Both the position numbers and the translations under genes were made by a program. Below the pieces are notes generated by a model. That model saw nothing but the letters and a program-made list of their open reading frames with translations, made no database searches and had not been told where the DNA came from. Shown here piece by piece: positions 11,979 to 24,130 of a DNA stretch of 64,000 bases. The DNA is from Rhizophlyctis rosea (taxonomy: Eukaryota > Chytridiomycota > Chytridiomycetes > Rhizophlyctidales > Rhizophlyctidaceae). Where the stretch lies: the NCBI GenBank assembly GCA_027596075.1, contig JADGJC010000220.1, positions 1-64,000 of the forward strand, given 5' to 3'. The stretch's first letter is position 1; each line of letters opens with the position of its first letter.

Positions 11979-12699
11979 GGTCGGTTGTGAGGGAGCAACA
12001 GGATTGAACGGGTGCAGAGGTAGCGTCTGTTACGCAACAACGCAAGTCCGTTTGACGGTTGAAGAACGACCACCATGTTGAAGTTGACGTAGGTCATGTT
12101 GATAGAGACGGGAAATGTTTGCTCAAGGGACACTTGACGTAAACTGAGGGCAGAAGCACATGGGCAGGGTTCCAATCAATCAGATGTGTAGACTCCTGTG
12201 CGGAGGATGCAAATGGGATTTGAGTGCTTACACACTCTAATACAGAGGTGCAGATTGTAATTTCGATCAGGAGATAATTCTATGCAGCCCGATCATCAGT
12301 GCAAAAGGGACATTCGATCTCGGCACAATTGGCGGAGGGTTCCCAATAGAGATTTGGATTATGGCGTTGAATGATGAATATGTCAGCTATACATAGTAGA
12401 TTGTGATTTTCATCCCAAGCAATTTTTGTATGTGCATTCGGCTTCATGATGAACAATACCAAACAAATATCGGGAAAGCAGGGACGTGAGGTTGACGCGC
12501 CAGGGTCCTCAGGGTCCTGAGTCCTGCTCCTCAGCATGAAGGATGTCGCGCCACATTGCCTGATCTGCGGGATTTGACTCACCCTTCTCATCCTCCTTGC
12601 AATTGCAATTTGCTTATAATATTCACCTCTTCATCGTTCTCGATTCCTCCAACCTCGATTCGTAGCTTACAGCCAAATATAACAAATCATTCAGAGAAT
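11979..12699. other. Divergent intergenic region
   Basis: Lies between the starts of a minus-strand membrane-protein gene and a plus-strand CoA-transferase gene, so it holds both promoters. No coding signature. Confidence 0.45.
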
Positions 12700-14160
12700 A
12701 TGTCGACCTCCGAGACAGTTGCCAAACTCTTATGGGAGGCAACGGGAGGAGACCCCACTGAACTTGAAGCGCTTCACGTCGAAACTTCTGGGTCCGAAAG
12801 AATCCTCCCTTCCATCTTCCCTGTAGACGAGTTGGCTGCCGGAGCCGTTGGTGCATTGACACTTGCTGCCGGATGGTTTCTGCAAGAACGGAATGCTTCA
12901 GCTCCCGAACAACCACCTTCAGACCAACCCCTCGCTAAAATTGACACTTGTTCCGCAGTAGCATCCTTCTGCAGCGAACGCTTCCTCTCCATAAACGATA
13001 GTCAACTACGTGATGTGTGGGCACCGGTATCTGGAGATTACCCAACACAAGATGGTTATATTCGTATTCACGCCAACTTTCCTCATCATTCAGCTGCTGC
13101 GCTGAAGGCTCTGCACCTCCCTCTAGACACCACTGACAAAAGTGTCATTGCATCCGCCACGTCCAAATTCCCTGCTGCAGTTCTTGAGGCGGAGATTGAA
13201 GCGACTGGAGGGTGTGCAGGCCAACTTCGTTCCCTTGCGGACTGGAAAGCTCATCCGCAGTACCAAGCGCTATCACAATTACCGCCCATAGAACTCACAC
13301 CCCTCACCACCGCAGCATCAAATTCTTCATCCCCTCTACCTCAACTCGCACCTGCCACTCGTCCCCTCTCGAAAATCCGTGTCTTAGACCTAACCCGCGT
13401 CCTAGCAGGTCCAGTCTGCGGCCGCCTCCTCGCAGCCCACGGCGCTGACGTCCTCCACATATCCTCTAAAGCCCTACCATCCCTCCCATCCTTAGATCCC
13501 GACACCCTCATTGGCAAACGTACCGCTAACATCGACCTCACAACCCCCTTTGGTCGTGAAACTCTTACAACACTCATTAAAGACGCCAATATCTTCGTAC
13601 AATCTTACCGTCCTGGTTCGCTTGCTCAGAAGGGGTTTTCTCCTGAAGAGGTGGCGCGCATCAACCCGAATATTGTGTATGTCTCCATATCTGCTTATGG
13701 GAGGACGGGGCCATTTGCGAATAGGAAGGGATTCGATTCCTTGGTACAGATGACGACGGGTATAGCACATGAACAGTCACTCCATACATCTACGCCGGGG
13801 AAACCTAAACCGTTACCGTGTCAAGCGCTAGATCATGGAACGGGGTGGATGGCTGCTCTTGGTGCTGTTCAGGCTTTGAGGAGACAAAGGAGGGAGGGAG
13901 GTAGGGGGTGGCTTGTTGAGGTTTCGTTGGCGAGGACGGGGATGGTGTTAGAGGGGTTGGGGAGGGTTGAGGGGGGTTTGCGGGAGGGCAAGGGGTTGGA
14001 GGAAGGGGATGTGAGGGATTTGGTGGTGGAGGAGGACTGTGTATATGGGAGGATGAGGCATGTGAAAATGGTTGGGGAGGTTCGGGGTGGGGTGGTTGGG
14101 TGGAGGTGGGGGCCGCATGTGTTGGGGAGTGATGAAGCTACTTGGGACGGGTTTGAGTGA
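12700..14160 (+). CDS. Class III CoA-transferase (CaiB/BaiF family)
   Basis: A single uninterrupted frame of 486 aa from the ATG at 12700 (ACAGAGAATATG context). The C-terminal half matches formyl-CoA transferase, CaiB and alpha-methylacyl-CoA racemase: KIRVLDLTRVLAGPVCGRLL, LAAHGADVLHI, KRTANIDLTT, ANIFVQSYRPGSLAQKGF and KGFDSLVQMTTGIA, whose Asp is the expected acyl-anhydride nucleophile. The N-terminal half (W.P..GDYPTQDGYIRIHANF, HHSAAALKALHLP, SLADWKAHPQYQAL) is the divergent first lobe typical of the fungal two-lobed form. These enzymes move CoA between carboxylic acids or racemise 2-methylacyl-CoA in mitochondria or peroxisomes; the substrate cannot be told here. It converges on the monooxygenase gene. 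Confidence 0.9.
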   Translation: MSTSETVAKLLWEATGGDPTELEALHVETSGSERILPSIFPVDELAAGAVGALTLAAGWFLQERNASAPEQPPSDQPLAKIDTCSAVASFCSERFLSINDSQLRDVWAPVSGDYPTQDGYIRIHANFPHHSAAALKALHLPLDTTDKSVIASATSKFPAAVLEAEIEATGGCAGQLRSLADWKAHPQYQALSQLPPIELTPLTTAASNSSSPLPQLAPATRPLSKIRVLDLTRVLAGPVCGRLLAAHGADVLHISSKALPSLPSLDPDTLIGKRTANIDLTTPFGRETLTTLIKDANIFVQSYRPGSLAQKGFSPEEVARINPNIVYVSISAYGRTGPFANRKGFDSLVQMTTGIAHEQSLHTSTPGKPKPLPCQALDHGTGWMAALGAVQALRRQRREGGRGWLVEVSLARTGMVLEGLGRVEGGLREGKGLEEGDVRDLVVEEDCVYGRMRHVKMVGEVRGGVVGWRWGPHVLGSDEATWDGFE

Positions 14161-14540
14161 TGGGTGTGGGAGGGGTTTCAAAGGCTCTGGGAGGGAGATA
14201 AGCAGTCCGTTGGAGGGTTCCATTGGCTTATCGGCTAATGGTTGGAGAATGGGCGGGAGGCGAGCGAAGAAGAGTCGGGATTCCCCACAAAAGAAAGTTG
14301 CGAAATTCATACTTCGTACGATACCTGTAAGACTACATTCAAATCACAATAAATCGATCGAAAATCATCACAGCCACAAAGTTCAGTCCTCGCTTTGGCA
14401 ATGATCCAGTGCTGTCAAATAACTAAATCGGGAGGGCTAAGAAAAAAAACTGTTTTATTTCTACAACATCTACCAGTGAAAATCTATATACATGCACTAT
14501 CTACTGTTCAAAATAACTTTGAGTGGAACTTCGCTATGCC
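14161..14540. other. Intergenic between convergent genes
   Basis: 3' flanks of the CoA-transferase and monooxygenase genes. No coding signature; an A-run near 14442 may belong to a polyadenylation region. Confidence 0.4.
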
Positions 14541-16529
14541 CTATAACTTGGCCTTCAAAATCGGTAACCCCTGACCACCATCCACTACCGCTTTGGTCTC
14601 CGCCCTCACGACCTCAAAATCGCCCCAATTGACCCTTCTTGTAACCCACCAAAACTTACTCACAGTCCACGGCCACAAAACCGTCACCTGTCCCTGACTA
14701 TTCATATACCAGCTGCTACACCCACCCTTTGCCCAAACACTGTCTTTCAACACCTCTTGTATACCCTCGAAGTACTTGCTTTCGGCTTCTTCCGTGACTT
14801 CTACACTCCGGACCCAGGGCACGACTTCTGCACCGGTACGCAAAACCCACTTACTAGTCATCATGTCTAGGATGTTGCAGATGAAGTTGACTTGGCATTC
14901 CATCATTCCGAGGATGCTGGTGTGGCCTACACCAACGTTCGGGCCCAGGACGACATAGTAGTTCGGAAATCCATTCAGACATGTCCCTAAATAACACTTC
15001 CCCCTATCCGTTTCCTTCCCCTCCACCCACTTCTGCTTAACGCTCCGCCCGCCCTTCCCAACAACCTCCACGCTAAGTTGCGCAGTCTGGACTTTATATC
15101 CCGTTGCGAAGATGACGACGTCGGCTGGGTGAATCGTGCCGGATGTGTCTGCGAGACCGGAGTCGGTGAAGTGGGAAATTGGGGTTGTGATGAGAATTAC
15201 GTGGGGGAGGGAGAGGGCGGGTAGGTAGGTGGAGGATGGGAGGGGCCGTTTGCAGCCGTAGGTGTGGGTGGGGATTAGGGCGGAGTGGAGATGGGGTGGG
15301 GAGGTGCGTTTCATGTGGTGGGTTGCGCGGAGGGTGGTTAGGAAGGAGAGGAAGGTTGGGCGGAAGTTTGAGATTAGGAGGTCCGACTGAATAACGTTGA
15401 ATGTGAGGAATAGGTTAGTGTCATGACATATGAAAGATGGCGTGGGACCAAAACACTTGCGGAAAGAAATAAATATATGCGATACAATCGTAACAGCAGT
15501 GGTGCGGTCCGAAATGTGGTTTTCACTATGGGTGGGAACTCGTATTCGGCTTTGGGTGTGATCCAATTTGGTGTGCGTTGGAATACGGTGAGAGATGCAA
15601 CTTTTGGTGCTATCTCTGGCACGATTTGGACGGCACTGTGAAATGCTCGTCATCAGTTGCGAGGAATGTGGAGTCATTTTGCTGATAACTCTACCTTGCC
15701 GCAGTCCCAACAATCACCACCCTCTTCCCGTTAAAATTTGCACCATGATTCCATTCTGCAGAGTGGAACGCCTGGCCTTTGAATGCTGTTCTGTTTGCGA
15801 TTTTCGGGTAGGCGGGTATAGTGAAGGAGCCAATGGCCGATATCAGAACATCGTATTCAGGGCAGATCTCGGTGACGGTAGATGATACAGGGTCAACTGT
15901 TTGTAATCTTAGTTTCCATTTATAGCGCTTCTCTTCCCAATGGCTGGACAGCCACTTTGTATGAAATCTGTAAGGTGATGAATCAGTGCCCATTCAATGT
16001 GGAAAGCAATAATGAATACCTGAGGGGTAATGCTCCTACCTGACATTCGGAATAACGCCATACTTCTCTGCGGTCCGCTCGAAATACTGTTGAATCTCTT
16101 CCTGACGGCAGTAGGTCCTAGACCACTCTGTTTGTTGTCAGTACCCGACATCGCTCGATTTGTATCTTCCAGAGATATATACCTGGGTTCAACTCAAAGC
16201 TAAAGGAATACAAGTGCGACGGTATGTCACAACCACAGCCGGGATATGTATTGTTTACCCTATGTTCACGTATGAGACGACCGTGTGCAGTGGTCGGAAC
16301 GACCTACGGTACACGTACCATGTCCCGCCCACCTTCCCGCTCTTCTCATAGATAGTGTATTGGACCCTATTTCCTAGGCGTTGCTTCAGTTGTATTGCCG
16401 CGCACAGGCCTCCCGGTCTAAGTATGGGACATCGTTTGAGCAAGTTTGCATTTTGCAAGAGGCGGCGAACGGGTGGTGCTGTGTGGGGTTTGCTTACCCT
16501 GCGCCTATTATTGCCACAGTCAACACCAT
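14541..16529 (-). CDS. Baeyer-Villiger / flavin-containing monooxygenase
   Basis: Seven exons on the minus strand: 16529-16498, 16417-16319, 16259-16183, 16127-16040, 15967-15695, from 15635, and 15386-14541; about 530-550 aa. Exon 1 gives [11 protein letters not shown], completed across the intron to the FAD Rossmann motif GAGPGG. Exons 2-3 give KSGKVGGTW and [20 protein letters not shown]. Exon 4 gives [19 protein letters not shown]. Exon 5 contains [12 protein letters not shown], the BVMO fingerprint FxGxxxHxxxW, and then the NADPH motif VVIVGTAAR. Exon 6 has [14 protein letters not shown]. The last exon has [11 protein letters not shown]. The enzyme inserts oxygen next to ketones using FAD and NADPH. 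The donor ending exon 6 is unclear: candidates near 15390-15470 are all weak, so the junction around residues 250-270 is uncertain. Confidence 0.88.
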
Positions 16530-19064
16530 AGCGAGTCGTTATACCGGCTGTCGTGGGGCATTGAAACGGCTTTCACACGGAAGGGGGTGCTTTCTGTGTG
16601 GGCTCAGGTAGATGTACTGCAGATCTACCTTGGACGATGTGCCAATGAGTGGGGAAGATGCGAATTTCTCATTGGGGATGGCGGAAGTATGCGGGCATTC
16701 TTTTACCCGCTCAGCCAAATCGATGGAACTGACTCATTCAAACACGCTGATCCAGATACTGATAAATGACGGGAACTGGAAGCTTGTACATGTCCTTACA
16801 TCAAACTCTTGGTGCAGGCGTGTATGGGACTGATTCCACAAAGTGAGGAGAAAGGGTGGGAAGCTCATATAGCATCTGGGGCTCCTATTGTCTTGCTGCT
16901 TCAGTGCAGGTAGGGCCTTTGGCGATATGGTTCTGAACCGAGGATACAGCCGTCGAAATCGTCGAGCTTCTAAAACATTTGTGGGAGCTTGATGAAAACA
17001 AGCGCATTTTGAGATCAACGACTGTCTCATCATCATTAGGGATTTCTCTATGATCAGTCAGCCATTACAGACTGAGGAGTGTCAAAATCACCACTGCCAA
17101 TCTCATCTCATTCCCTTTTGAACGTTTAAAAAATGCAAAAAAAAGTGTTTAACTCTGTGTTGTTTGCCGTTGGACCGGAGGGGATTGAACCCTCGACCGT
17201 TCAACCCGGATGGGCTTACTGGATCGAGGTCCCACGCACTTACCAAGCCGTATAAACAACAGTCGTTACCATCAAAAATTGGGCAGGATCTGTTGTGCAA
17301 TGCTTACATGGCTGTGCCACTAATCCAATGCGCCACGTCTATTGGTCTCGGCTTTCACCGGACTAACTGTCCAATGACTTTGTCTTTTGTGTGTTTTGCA
17401 TCTGTAACAACCGGTATAATCATTACTGAATAGTGCTTTCACTCGCCGAAATGACATTGATGGCCAAATAATCATAGTACAAGATTGCATTCTTTATTCG
17501 TACCCTCCTCGTAAATATATGCATGGAAACACAAAAGATCTGTTGCCAAGAATGCTAAACTGTCTCGCATCTCTAGATATATAATATTCAAAGGTTCGCA
17601 ACCCAACTCTGGACCGCGGTGAATTACCCTCCCTCTATTATGCACAAACACAAGCGTTGGTGGTGCAACATTGTTTCATGGGAGGTAACTCTACCCTGGG
17701 TAACTCTACCCAACACTGCAGAAGTGGGCATTCCACAGCTGCCAAGCGAGACATGAAACTCTTCATGCCCTTGGACTTTCGATAACCATAAGCTTCCAAG
17801 GCCACCGCACTCGCAGTCAAAGCTCAACTCTGAGCCACCGCACTCGCGGTCGAGACCTAGCTCGGGCCACAAAAAGGGCGGCAGTTATCGGGACAGTTTT
17901 TGTTCAAACGATTATTGAACGATGGATGTCCAACTCCGGACCCCTACTCGTACAGAGAGTGTTATGGGATCCACCAATTGGTGCTGTCCAATGGCTTGGG
18001 AACATTGAGAGACTCCTCCAAGGGATTCCCGGAACCTTTGGGCCAACGACGTACTCTTACCCACAGGGTAACTCTACCCACAAGAGTAACTGGACCCTTA
18101 CCATCGCGAACAGTTGCGATGGTACTTGGGATCGTTTAGGAAAACCAAGCGTTTCCAAGGCGAGTCCCGAAACCTGAGTTGGCCTCGAGCGTTATTCGAC
18201 AATTTGAATAACTTGGCCGGTGCCTTGCACGATGCAAGGTTTGGTGCCACCGCTTCAATTCAACACTGCGTGAACACGAACTCTCGCGGACAGAGGCTGT
18301 GTAAGGTGGGACCGCAGGGGCTCGCCGGGGTGGCAAGGTGCACGATGGACAACTGGTTGTGCAGTTGGTTGTTGTGTGGGGCGAGGAGGTTTTGGTTGGT
18401 GGGGGTGGTGTCTTGTTGTTGATGGCTGAAGTAGTTTGGAAAAGGTTTCAAATTGTGTCAGCGGTTATTGACGGCAAGGGTGAGTTGGAGGGACTTGAAC
18501 ATACCAACATGAATGGTGGCTACAAGCCAAGGACGCCAAAATGAGCTGACAAGTGCCGAAATACAGATTCGACCTCTAATTGGGCAAAATTTGCATTAGT
18601 TCAACAGTTCACATGTATATGTGTTGGTTTCCGGGTGGTCGTGGTGGTTGCTCACAAGGGCAAAATGTTGTTATGGGTTGAGAGATGGCAAGAAAGGCTT
18701 GAGCTTGCAAGTGACAGAGGGAAAAACGGAAAAGGGTTTGTGCCTTGCTCAGCACACCTGATCGCCATCCCGATGTGGCACGATACCTCCACCCCTCACC
18801 CACAGCAATGATAAAATCCGTGACGGTGAGCTTCCAAGCTTTGATGTGTAGCTGGGCACGGAAAGGAACTCCACACCGTTCAGTTTTGCTGATTATGAAA
18901 CTGCTTCCAGAAAGATGTCGTGGAAAATTTGATGAATAAAATCCGGGGCACTCCGCCTTTGACCAAAATGCCCCTCCTTCATCTAACTTCCAACTGGGAT
19001 AAATATGTACAATTATTAAGATAACACAGCACACAGGGGATATACTTGATCGACCTCAAACACC
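16530..19064. other. Gene-poor stretch with short repeats
   Basis: No supported coding region in 2.5 kb. It has three copies of GTAACTCTACCC (about 17685, 17700 and 18067) and a fourth partial copy, plus two copies of GCCACCGCACTCGC(A/G)GTC (about 17801 and 17834). This suggests decayed repetitive DNA. A possible Pol III-type element lies at 17110-17340 and is listed separately. Confidence 0.5.
17110..17340 (-). ncRNA. Possible Pol III-type (tRNA-derived) element
   Basis: Reading the minus strand: an A-box-like TGGCGCATTGG (17335-17325); about 140 bases on, a T-arm with a five-pair stem GAGGG/CCCTC around TTCAATC, containing a B-box-like GGGTTCAATCC (near 17192-17182); then a run of eight T within 50 bases, a typical Pol III terminator. 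The A-B spacing is too long for an ordinary tRNA and no acceptor stem closes, so a SINE-like tRNA derivative or a broken tRNA is more likely. Low confidence. Confidence 0.25.
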
Positions 19065-21180
19065 CTATTCGACATTGGACTGCTTCAAACTCGACCGACC
19101 GGCCTATGGAACACAAAAAAAGAGTGTGATGAATGCTCTGAAGTGACTTCTGGTTGAATACAAAATTGTACATACCCGCATCATCTCATCGACAAGCAAG
19201 AAGTTGCTAGCAATGACAGAGCTGGAAGTCATAGATGAGCTATATGTAAATCATCCCAGCTGATCACTTGTCCTTACCATGAGTGAAGCATCTGTCGGTG
19301 AACACGGTAGTTGTCCCAGATGCCTTCCGTGATAGGATCCAACACCTCGCCCGTCTGCAAATCAACCCCCACAACATGTCCCTCAGCATGCTCCTCCTGC
19401 AACGCAACAATAACATCCTGCACATCGAACCCTCCGTTCTGCGCCAAAACCTTGGGAATGATCAACGCCGCGTCCGCGAAAGCTTGGACGCCCATCTTTG
19501 CCCGGCCCTTGACAGAGTCCTTGAACTTGTACAAGTGTGCTGCCAACGCAACCTGGAACGCGCCGGCACCGGGAACGACGTACTCGTCCTCGATCGCGTT
19601 CTTGACGGCGCGGAGACCGTCGCGGATGGCGTCGTTGATTTGGGTGATGGTGTGCGCGTTGGGGCCTGGTCATTTGGGTGTGCGGATTTAGTTGCCGATT
19701 AAGTGTCATATGATGATAAAATGATGGGTACCTGTGATCAGGATGGTAACGGACTGCGGGTTGGCAACGTCCTCAACGAAAGTGAATTTCTCCTCGCCCA
19801 ACACGTGTTCGTATACAAGACCAGCGTGTCCCAAAATATCAGCCGACAAGTCATCAACAGAATTTTGGGCGGTTCCACCGCAGCACAGTTGTAACCTGTT
19901 CGAAGCATGTCAATGATACCATCCCGTTTCGCACTCAATGTTTCTCAAATGAACTAACCGCTCCATGTTCCTACGCTTAGCTCTGCGCAACGCCAAGATG
20001 TTGTGCTTCGCCAAGACGTCCAAAGAGAGAGGATCGATACCCTTCTGGTTGATGATTACAAAGCCCTTGTTGTTGCCATCGCACACTTGCTTCTTGAACT
20101 CCACAATCTTCGCCAAACGTGCGTCCACAAACTTGCGCTCGGATTCCACAAGCTTCTCGCGCTGTTCTGCGCTGCTGTAGAAGAATCCAGAGTTGATTTC
20201 ACTGGATTCAAGAATAGGTCAGTATGTCGATCCACAATTAATTTCAGACGTTTCCACAATTATTACCTCTTCTCGTATTCCAACCCAACGTTCAAAGTCA
20301 GGACGAAAGCGTCCTCAACGCGCTTTGGCATATCGGGGTGACGGGCTCCGTGATCCAACACCAAACCCCTAACCAAGCGCGAGTCGGTATCGGTTTTGTG
20401 CATCATCTTCATGATCTCAACCATGTGCAAATCGATGGGTTGCCCCTCCTTGTGGATACACAAGACGGCGTCGACCACGGCTTCCGTAAGGGTATCTGCG
20501 AGCTCCTCGCGGACCTTGGTCCGTAGAGAGGTTCGCGCAACGGAAAGAAGGAGCTCACGGTCCATTGTCCGCTTGATGCGGAAGGAATCCAAAAACTGTT
20601 CGAATTGCGCTTAGATACATATGTTTGAAAGCGATATCTGGGCCACAGACTATCGATTACCTCCAAAGCCTCCTTCTTTGCAATATCGAATCCTTCCGTG
20701 ATGACACGCGGATGCAGTCCTTCGGAGACGTACCGCTCCGCTTGCTTTAGTAGCTCTGCAATCATCAAAACATTGGAAGTGGTCCCGTCTCCTGTGATTT
20801 CGTCTTGCGCGGTGGCGGCACGTGCAATCATTGCGGCGGTAGGGTTTTGAATTTGCTATGTTGGCGACATAATCATCAAAATCATTACAAAATCGATCCC
20901 ACGAAATATATCGTTTGCATACCATTTCGCTGAGGAGAACCTTTCCATCCTTTGTCAACTTGATGTCACCAGCGCCACTGACCAACCTGAAGAATTCGGA
21001 TGTCAATTTTTTCACCTTCGACCAATCAAGCCAAATCTTCCACTGTGCCACGTACATCTTTTGCGTCCCCTTGGGTCCCAAATTTGTCTTTAGCACATCC
21101 TGCAAACCCAACGCGGAGTTGATGTTCATCTGAAGTGCTTGACCGCGCCTTGCGACCTCCGCCTTGGGGTTGGCGGCCAT
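19065..21180 (-). CDS. CCT6: T-complex protein 1 subunit zeta (CCT6)
   Basis: Nine exons: 21180-21056, 20986-20923, 20855-20661, 20595-20267, 20201-19959, 19895-19732, 19665-19278, 19221-19176, 19103-19065. Together 1593 nt, 530 aa (human CCT6A is 531). It is one of eight subunits of the cytosolic TRiC chaperonin that folds actin and tubulin. Group II chaperonin motifs are intact: [39 protein letters not shown] and [20 protein letters not shown]. Zeta-specific sequence includes [37 protein letters not shown] and the C-terminal [17 protein letters not shown]. The ATG at 21180 gives MAANPKAEV, matching known N-termini. Every phase closes. Confidence 0.98.
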
Positions 21181-21713
21181 TACTGCTGCAGAAGCCCTGT
21201 GAACGTGCAAGCGCGTAAGAATTATGTCTTTTGATCTGGAGAACGCCATGCAGTTCCCAAGCACACGAAGCTTTTAAATTTCCCTACATGATGAGGAAAT
21301 GTCGGAAGGGACTAGTGGTATGAGAGGTTCAGAAAGTCTTTGTGAGGGTATCTGAGAGTCGGTTGGTGTTGTCGGTTATAGGGATTGGTTGGTTTGTGTG
21401 AGATCAAGTTGAGATCTGGGGTAAAGACTTCGCAGTGTCGAAGGGGTGGGCTGGTGAGCCGCTTGTTTTGTGTCACCAGGGAGAAGATGCTCAGCGAAGC
21501 CATTGGCGCTTTGTTCGGACACAACCCCAATTTGGGCGTGTGGCGTCGATTGATTACGCCGTGGCTGGTGTCCGATCTGCCAGGTTCCTCCCTCAAGTCA
21601 ACCCAACCGTTAATTAATTTGTTTTGTGAATTCTCACAACTTCTTTAAGGTTTCATTAACACTTGGTCAACATGATCCTATACACCCGTCAGACCTGCAG
21701 AGAATCAAGAACC
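21181..21713. promoter_or_regulatory. Divergent promoter region, CCT6 and coiled-coil gene
   Basis: A 533-bp interval between two start codons pointing apart. It contains no open frame of note and must hold both promoters. Confidence 0.45.
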
Positions 21714-22362
21714 ATGGTAGGCCCCTTTGAGGACGAAGTCGAAATTGCCCCCGGAATATACCTCACAAAATATGTACCCAAACCCTCAACTTCCACCACC
21801 TCGCCCCAACCACCCCCAACACAACCCACATCCCTTGCTTCGACTCTCCTCTCTTCTTCACCAGCGGAGACAGCCGCTCACATCCAAGAAGAAATCACTC
21901 GCCTCCGCCGCTCAGTAGAATTGCTCCTGCGCTCTAACCAGGAGATGAAAGAAGCGGACCCGTCGAGTCAAGATCCCATATTTGTCGAGGTAAGGGATCC
22001 GTCCAGTCTTGCCGCAGCCACACCAACTCGCCGAGGACGCTGCTCATACTTCTGTATTCTGTACAACATAGGCAATAACAGAAAACACCGCTGTAATATC
22101 TCGACAGCTATACCAAATTCGCAAATACGAGGAAGAGCTGCAGAAACTCGGTCTAGGAGCAGGCGCTGGGGGAAGTGGTCGTGGATGCGGAACTCAGGCT
22201 GGTACTGGCCGTTCATCATCATCATCATTATCTTCACCATCTTCTCAATCTCAACTGACCTCGCCGCCATCATCCTCGGTTGCGTCGCCGGCTTCTGTGG
22301 AGGCTCAAGATGGGTTAGGGGAGGCGGAGGAGGATGGCGCGGAGGGAGGGGTGTATCTGTAA
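21714..22362 (+). CDS. Small conserved coiled-coil protein
   Basis: Two exons, 21714-21989 and 22072-22362, give 188 aa in phase 0. The 82-bp intron has GTAAGG and ACATAG. The ATG at 21714 sits in ACCATGG, a good start context; an in-frame ATG at 21672 would add 14 residues. The N-terminus (PFEDEVEIAPGIYLTKYVP) is followed by a Pro/Thr/Ser linker, a predicted coiled coil (HIQEEITRLRRSVELLLRSN) and, after the intron, AITENTAVISRQLYQIRKYE. The last 60 residues are Gly/Ser-rich and acidic. I do not recognise a named family. The helical core suggests a scaffold or complex subunit. Confidence 0.65.
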
Positions 22363-22728
22363 ATGGCTATCAGCGGAATCATGTGGAGGGTGTTGCGCTT
22401 TCAGCAATATGTGATCACTTTTGTAAATATCATTGTAAAAACGATGTGCATCTGTTAAACTGAGGTCCGTCCTCGCTTCGTGCGGGAAAATTGAACTTCG
22501 TGTGTGAAAACGATGGAACGGCTCATTCGCCACCAAGACATCCATTTCCTCCATTTTGCGTGATTCTTCGCCAGGGCGCTCTCTCATAACAAGCCGGCAG
22601 ATGGTTTCACAGAACAAGCAACTCTTGGATCAAAATGATTCGAATTTTGGTATATTCATGATGGTATCATATTGCATGGTTTGAAACCCGCCATATCAAA
22701 CAGCAAAACGGGGAATTTCTCGTCCGTC
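22363..22728. other. Intergenic between convergent genes
   Basis: 3' flanks of the coiled-coil gene (+) and SP-RING gene (-); nothing else seen. Confidence 0.4.
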
Positions 22729-24130
22729 CTACTCTTCATGATCCCACCGCTTCCAGATGCCAACCCCATCCACATCTCCCTTCTCAGGCTCATCCACCGA
22801 ATATGTCCCATCCGCATGCACCAACACCGAGTCCGCTTCTGGGTACATCTCCAAAAGCGTTCCAAAGACACGATCTTCAACGACGTTCTGATTGGATGTG
22901 AAATGTGGTCACGATTACGGAAACGAGACATGACCACAGAAAACACAGCAAAATACTGACGTTCCCTTCCGCGTCAAATTCCAAACCACAAACAGGACAC
23001 CTCCAATCAACAGCTTCGAGTTGACCTTGAGCGTAGTTCAGAAGATCGAAGCATTCGAAATGGGTGCAGGCCTCGCCCTTCACTGGCATCCGGATGCGGT
23101 TTCCATGCAGTGGGTCTTTGAACGTGACTCGACGGACACGGGTGTCATCGAAGTCAGAGTTGTCATGGGGCTTTGTGTTTTCGTCGATGATCATCGGCGG
23201 ATTGGTCAATCGCATTGGACGGCTTGTCATGTCTGTATTGTCATCAAAAGCAGATGATGCGCCGTGAGCGCCTGCGGATGCCGTCCAGACGGTGTTGTTG
23301 TGGTATGTCCATTGTCGGTCTGAGTCTTGTTGTTGACCCGGTTGTGTGTTCCACTGCGGATGTAAAAATTGATGATATGGTGAGGAAGTGAGCTGGCGAC
23401 ATTCATTCGATTTTACCCGGAGTACCTCTTCCTCATCCTCACTGACTTGTTCCATGGGAATTTCCTTGTTGACCCGCGTCATTTGAAACTGCGGTGTAGG
23501 GTTGGTGTTTTCATCTGTGAAATCCTCAAATCCAGAGAGCCCCGTTTTCCACGTCGAGGCGGGTACCGCAGGTGATGATACTGCCAGTTCGTGTTTGGTT
23601 TTGCGAGAAAGGGGAGAATTCTTTGCCACCGCCTGCTGGTCTAGGTAATGCGAATGAAGACTGGAGTATCGCCTTTGGAATGATGGCTGATCCCTTTCCG
23701 CCGTTGTTGGTTCGTTGATTGATGTTGGCGGTCGCGTGGCGTGACACTTTTCACACACGATGCTTTCCGCGGAATTGGTGAACCAGCAGTTGGGACAAAT
23801 CCAGCTGCCCGCCAGGCGAGGCGCAGGAAACTGATTGGTAACCCTTGGTTCTCCGCACTGGAAACACCGACTTTTGTTGGGGTAATTGATGCAGCAACAC
23901 TCTTCGTCGGGGCAGGTCCAGATGGTTCTTTGCGACGGCGTCTGGACGCGTCGGTTCTGGGTCTTTTCGGTTGGACTCTTCAACGAACGATCAGACTGTG
24001 GACTCTTGAACGAACGATCAGATTGTGAACTTGGGCTGGGAAGTTCAATGATTCGACCCGGCTGGATGTTGGGGTCGCCCTTCCTGTCGATGAAGAAGAG
24101 GTCGTTGTCGTCAACGTTCATATCGATCAT
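22729..24130 (-). CDS. RanBP2-type zinc finger plus SP-RING protein (SUMO E3-like)
   Basis: Two exons, 24130-22961 and 22887-22729, give 442 aa in phase 0. Starting from MIDMNVDDND, there are two RanBP2/NZF zinc fingers with full spacing W-x-C-x(2,4)-C-x3-N-x6-C-x2-C (WTCPDEECCCINYPNKSRC..C and WICPNCWFTNSAESIVC..C). A disordered Ser/Thr-rich middle follows. Near residue 350 comes an SP-RING (MIZ) finger: TFKDPLHGNRIRMPVKG, ACTHFECFDLLNYAQ, DWRCPVCGLEF. SP-RING proteins (PIAS, Siz, Nse2) recruit Ubc9 to ligate SUMO. No SAP or PINIT domain is visible. RIIELP near the N-terminus could be a SUMO-interacting motif. The open frame extends upstream without an ATG, so a short 5' exon could exist. 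The donor GTCAGT is slightly off consensus. Confidence 0.82.

Noticed and set aside
18609..19034. Minus-strand frame of 141 residues
   Set aside because: No recognisable domain, no splice partner, and repeat-poor gene desert around it.
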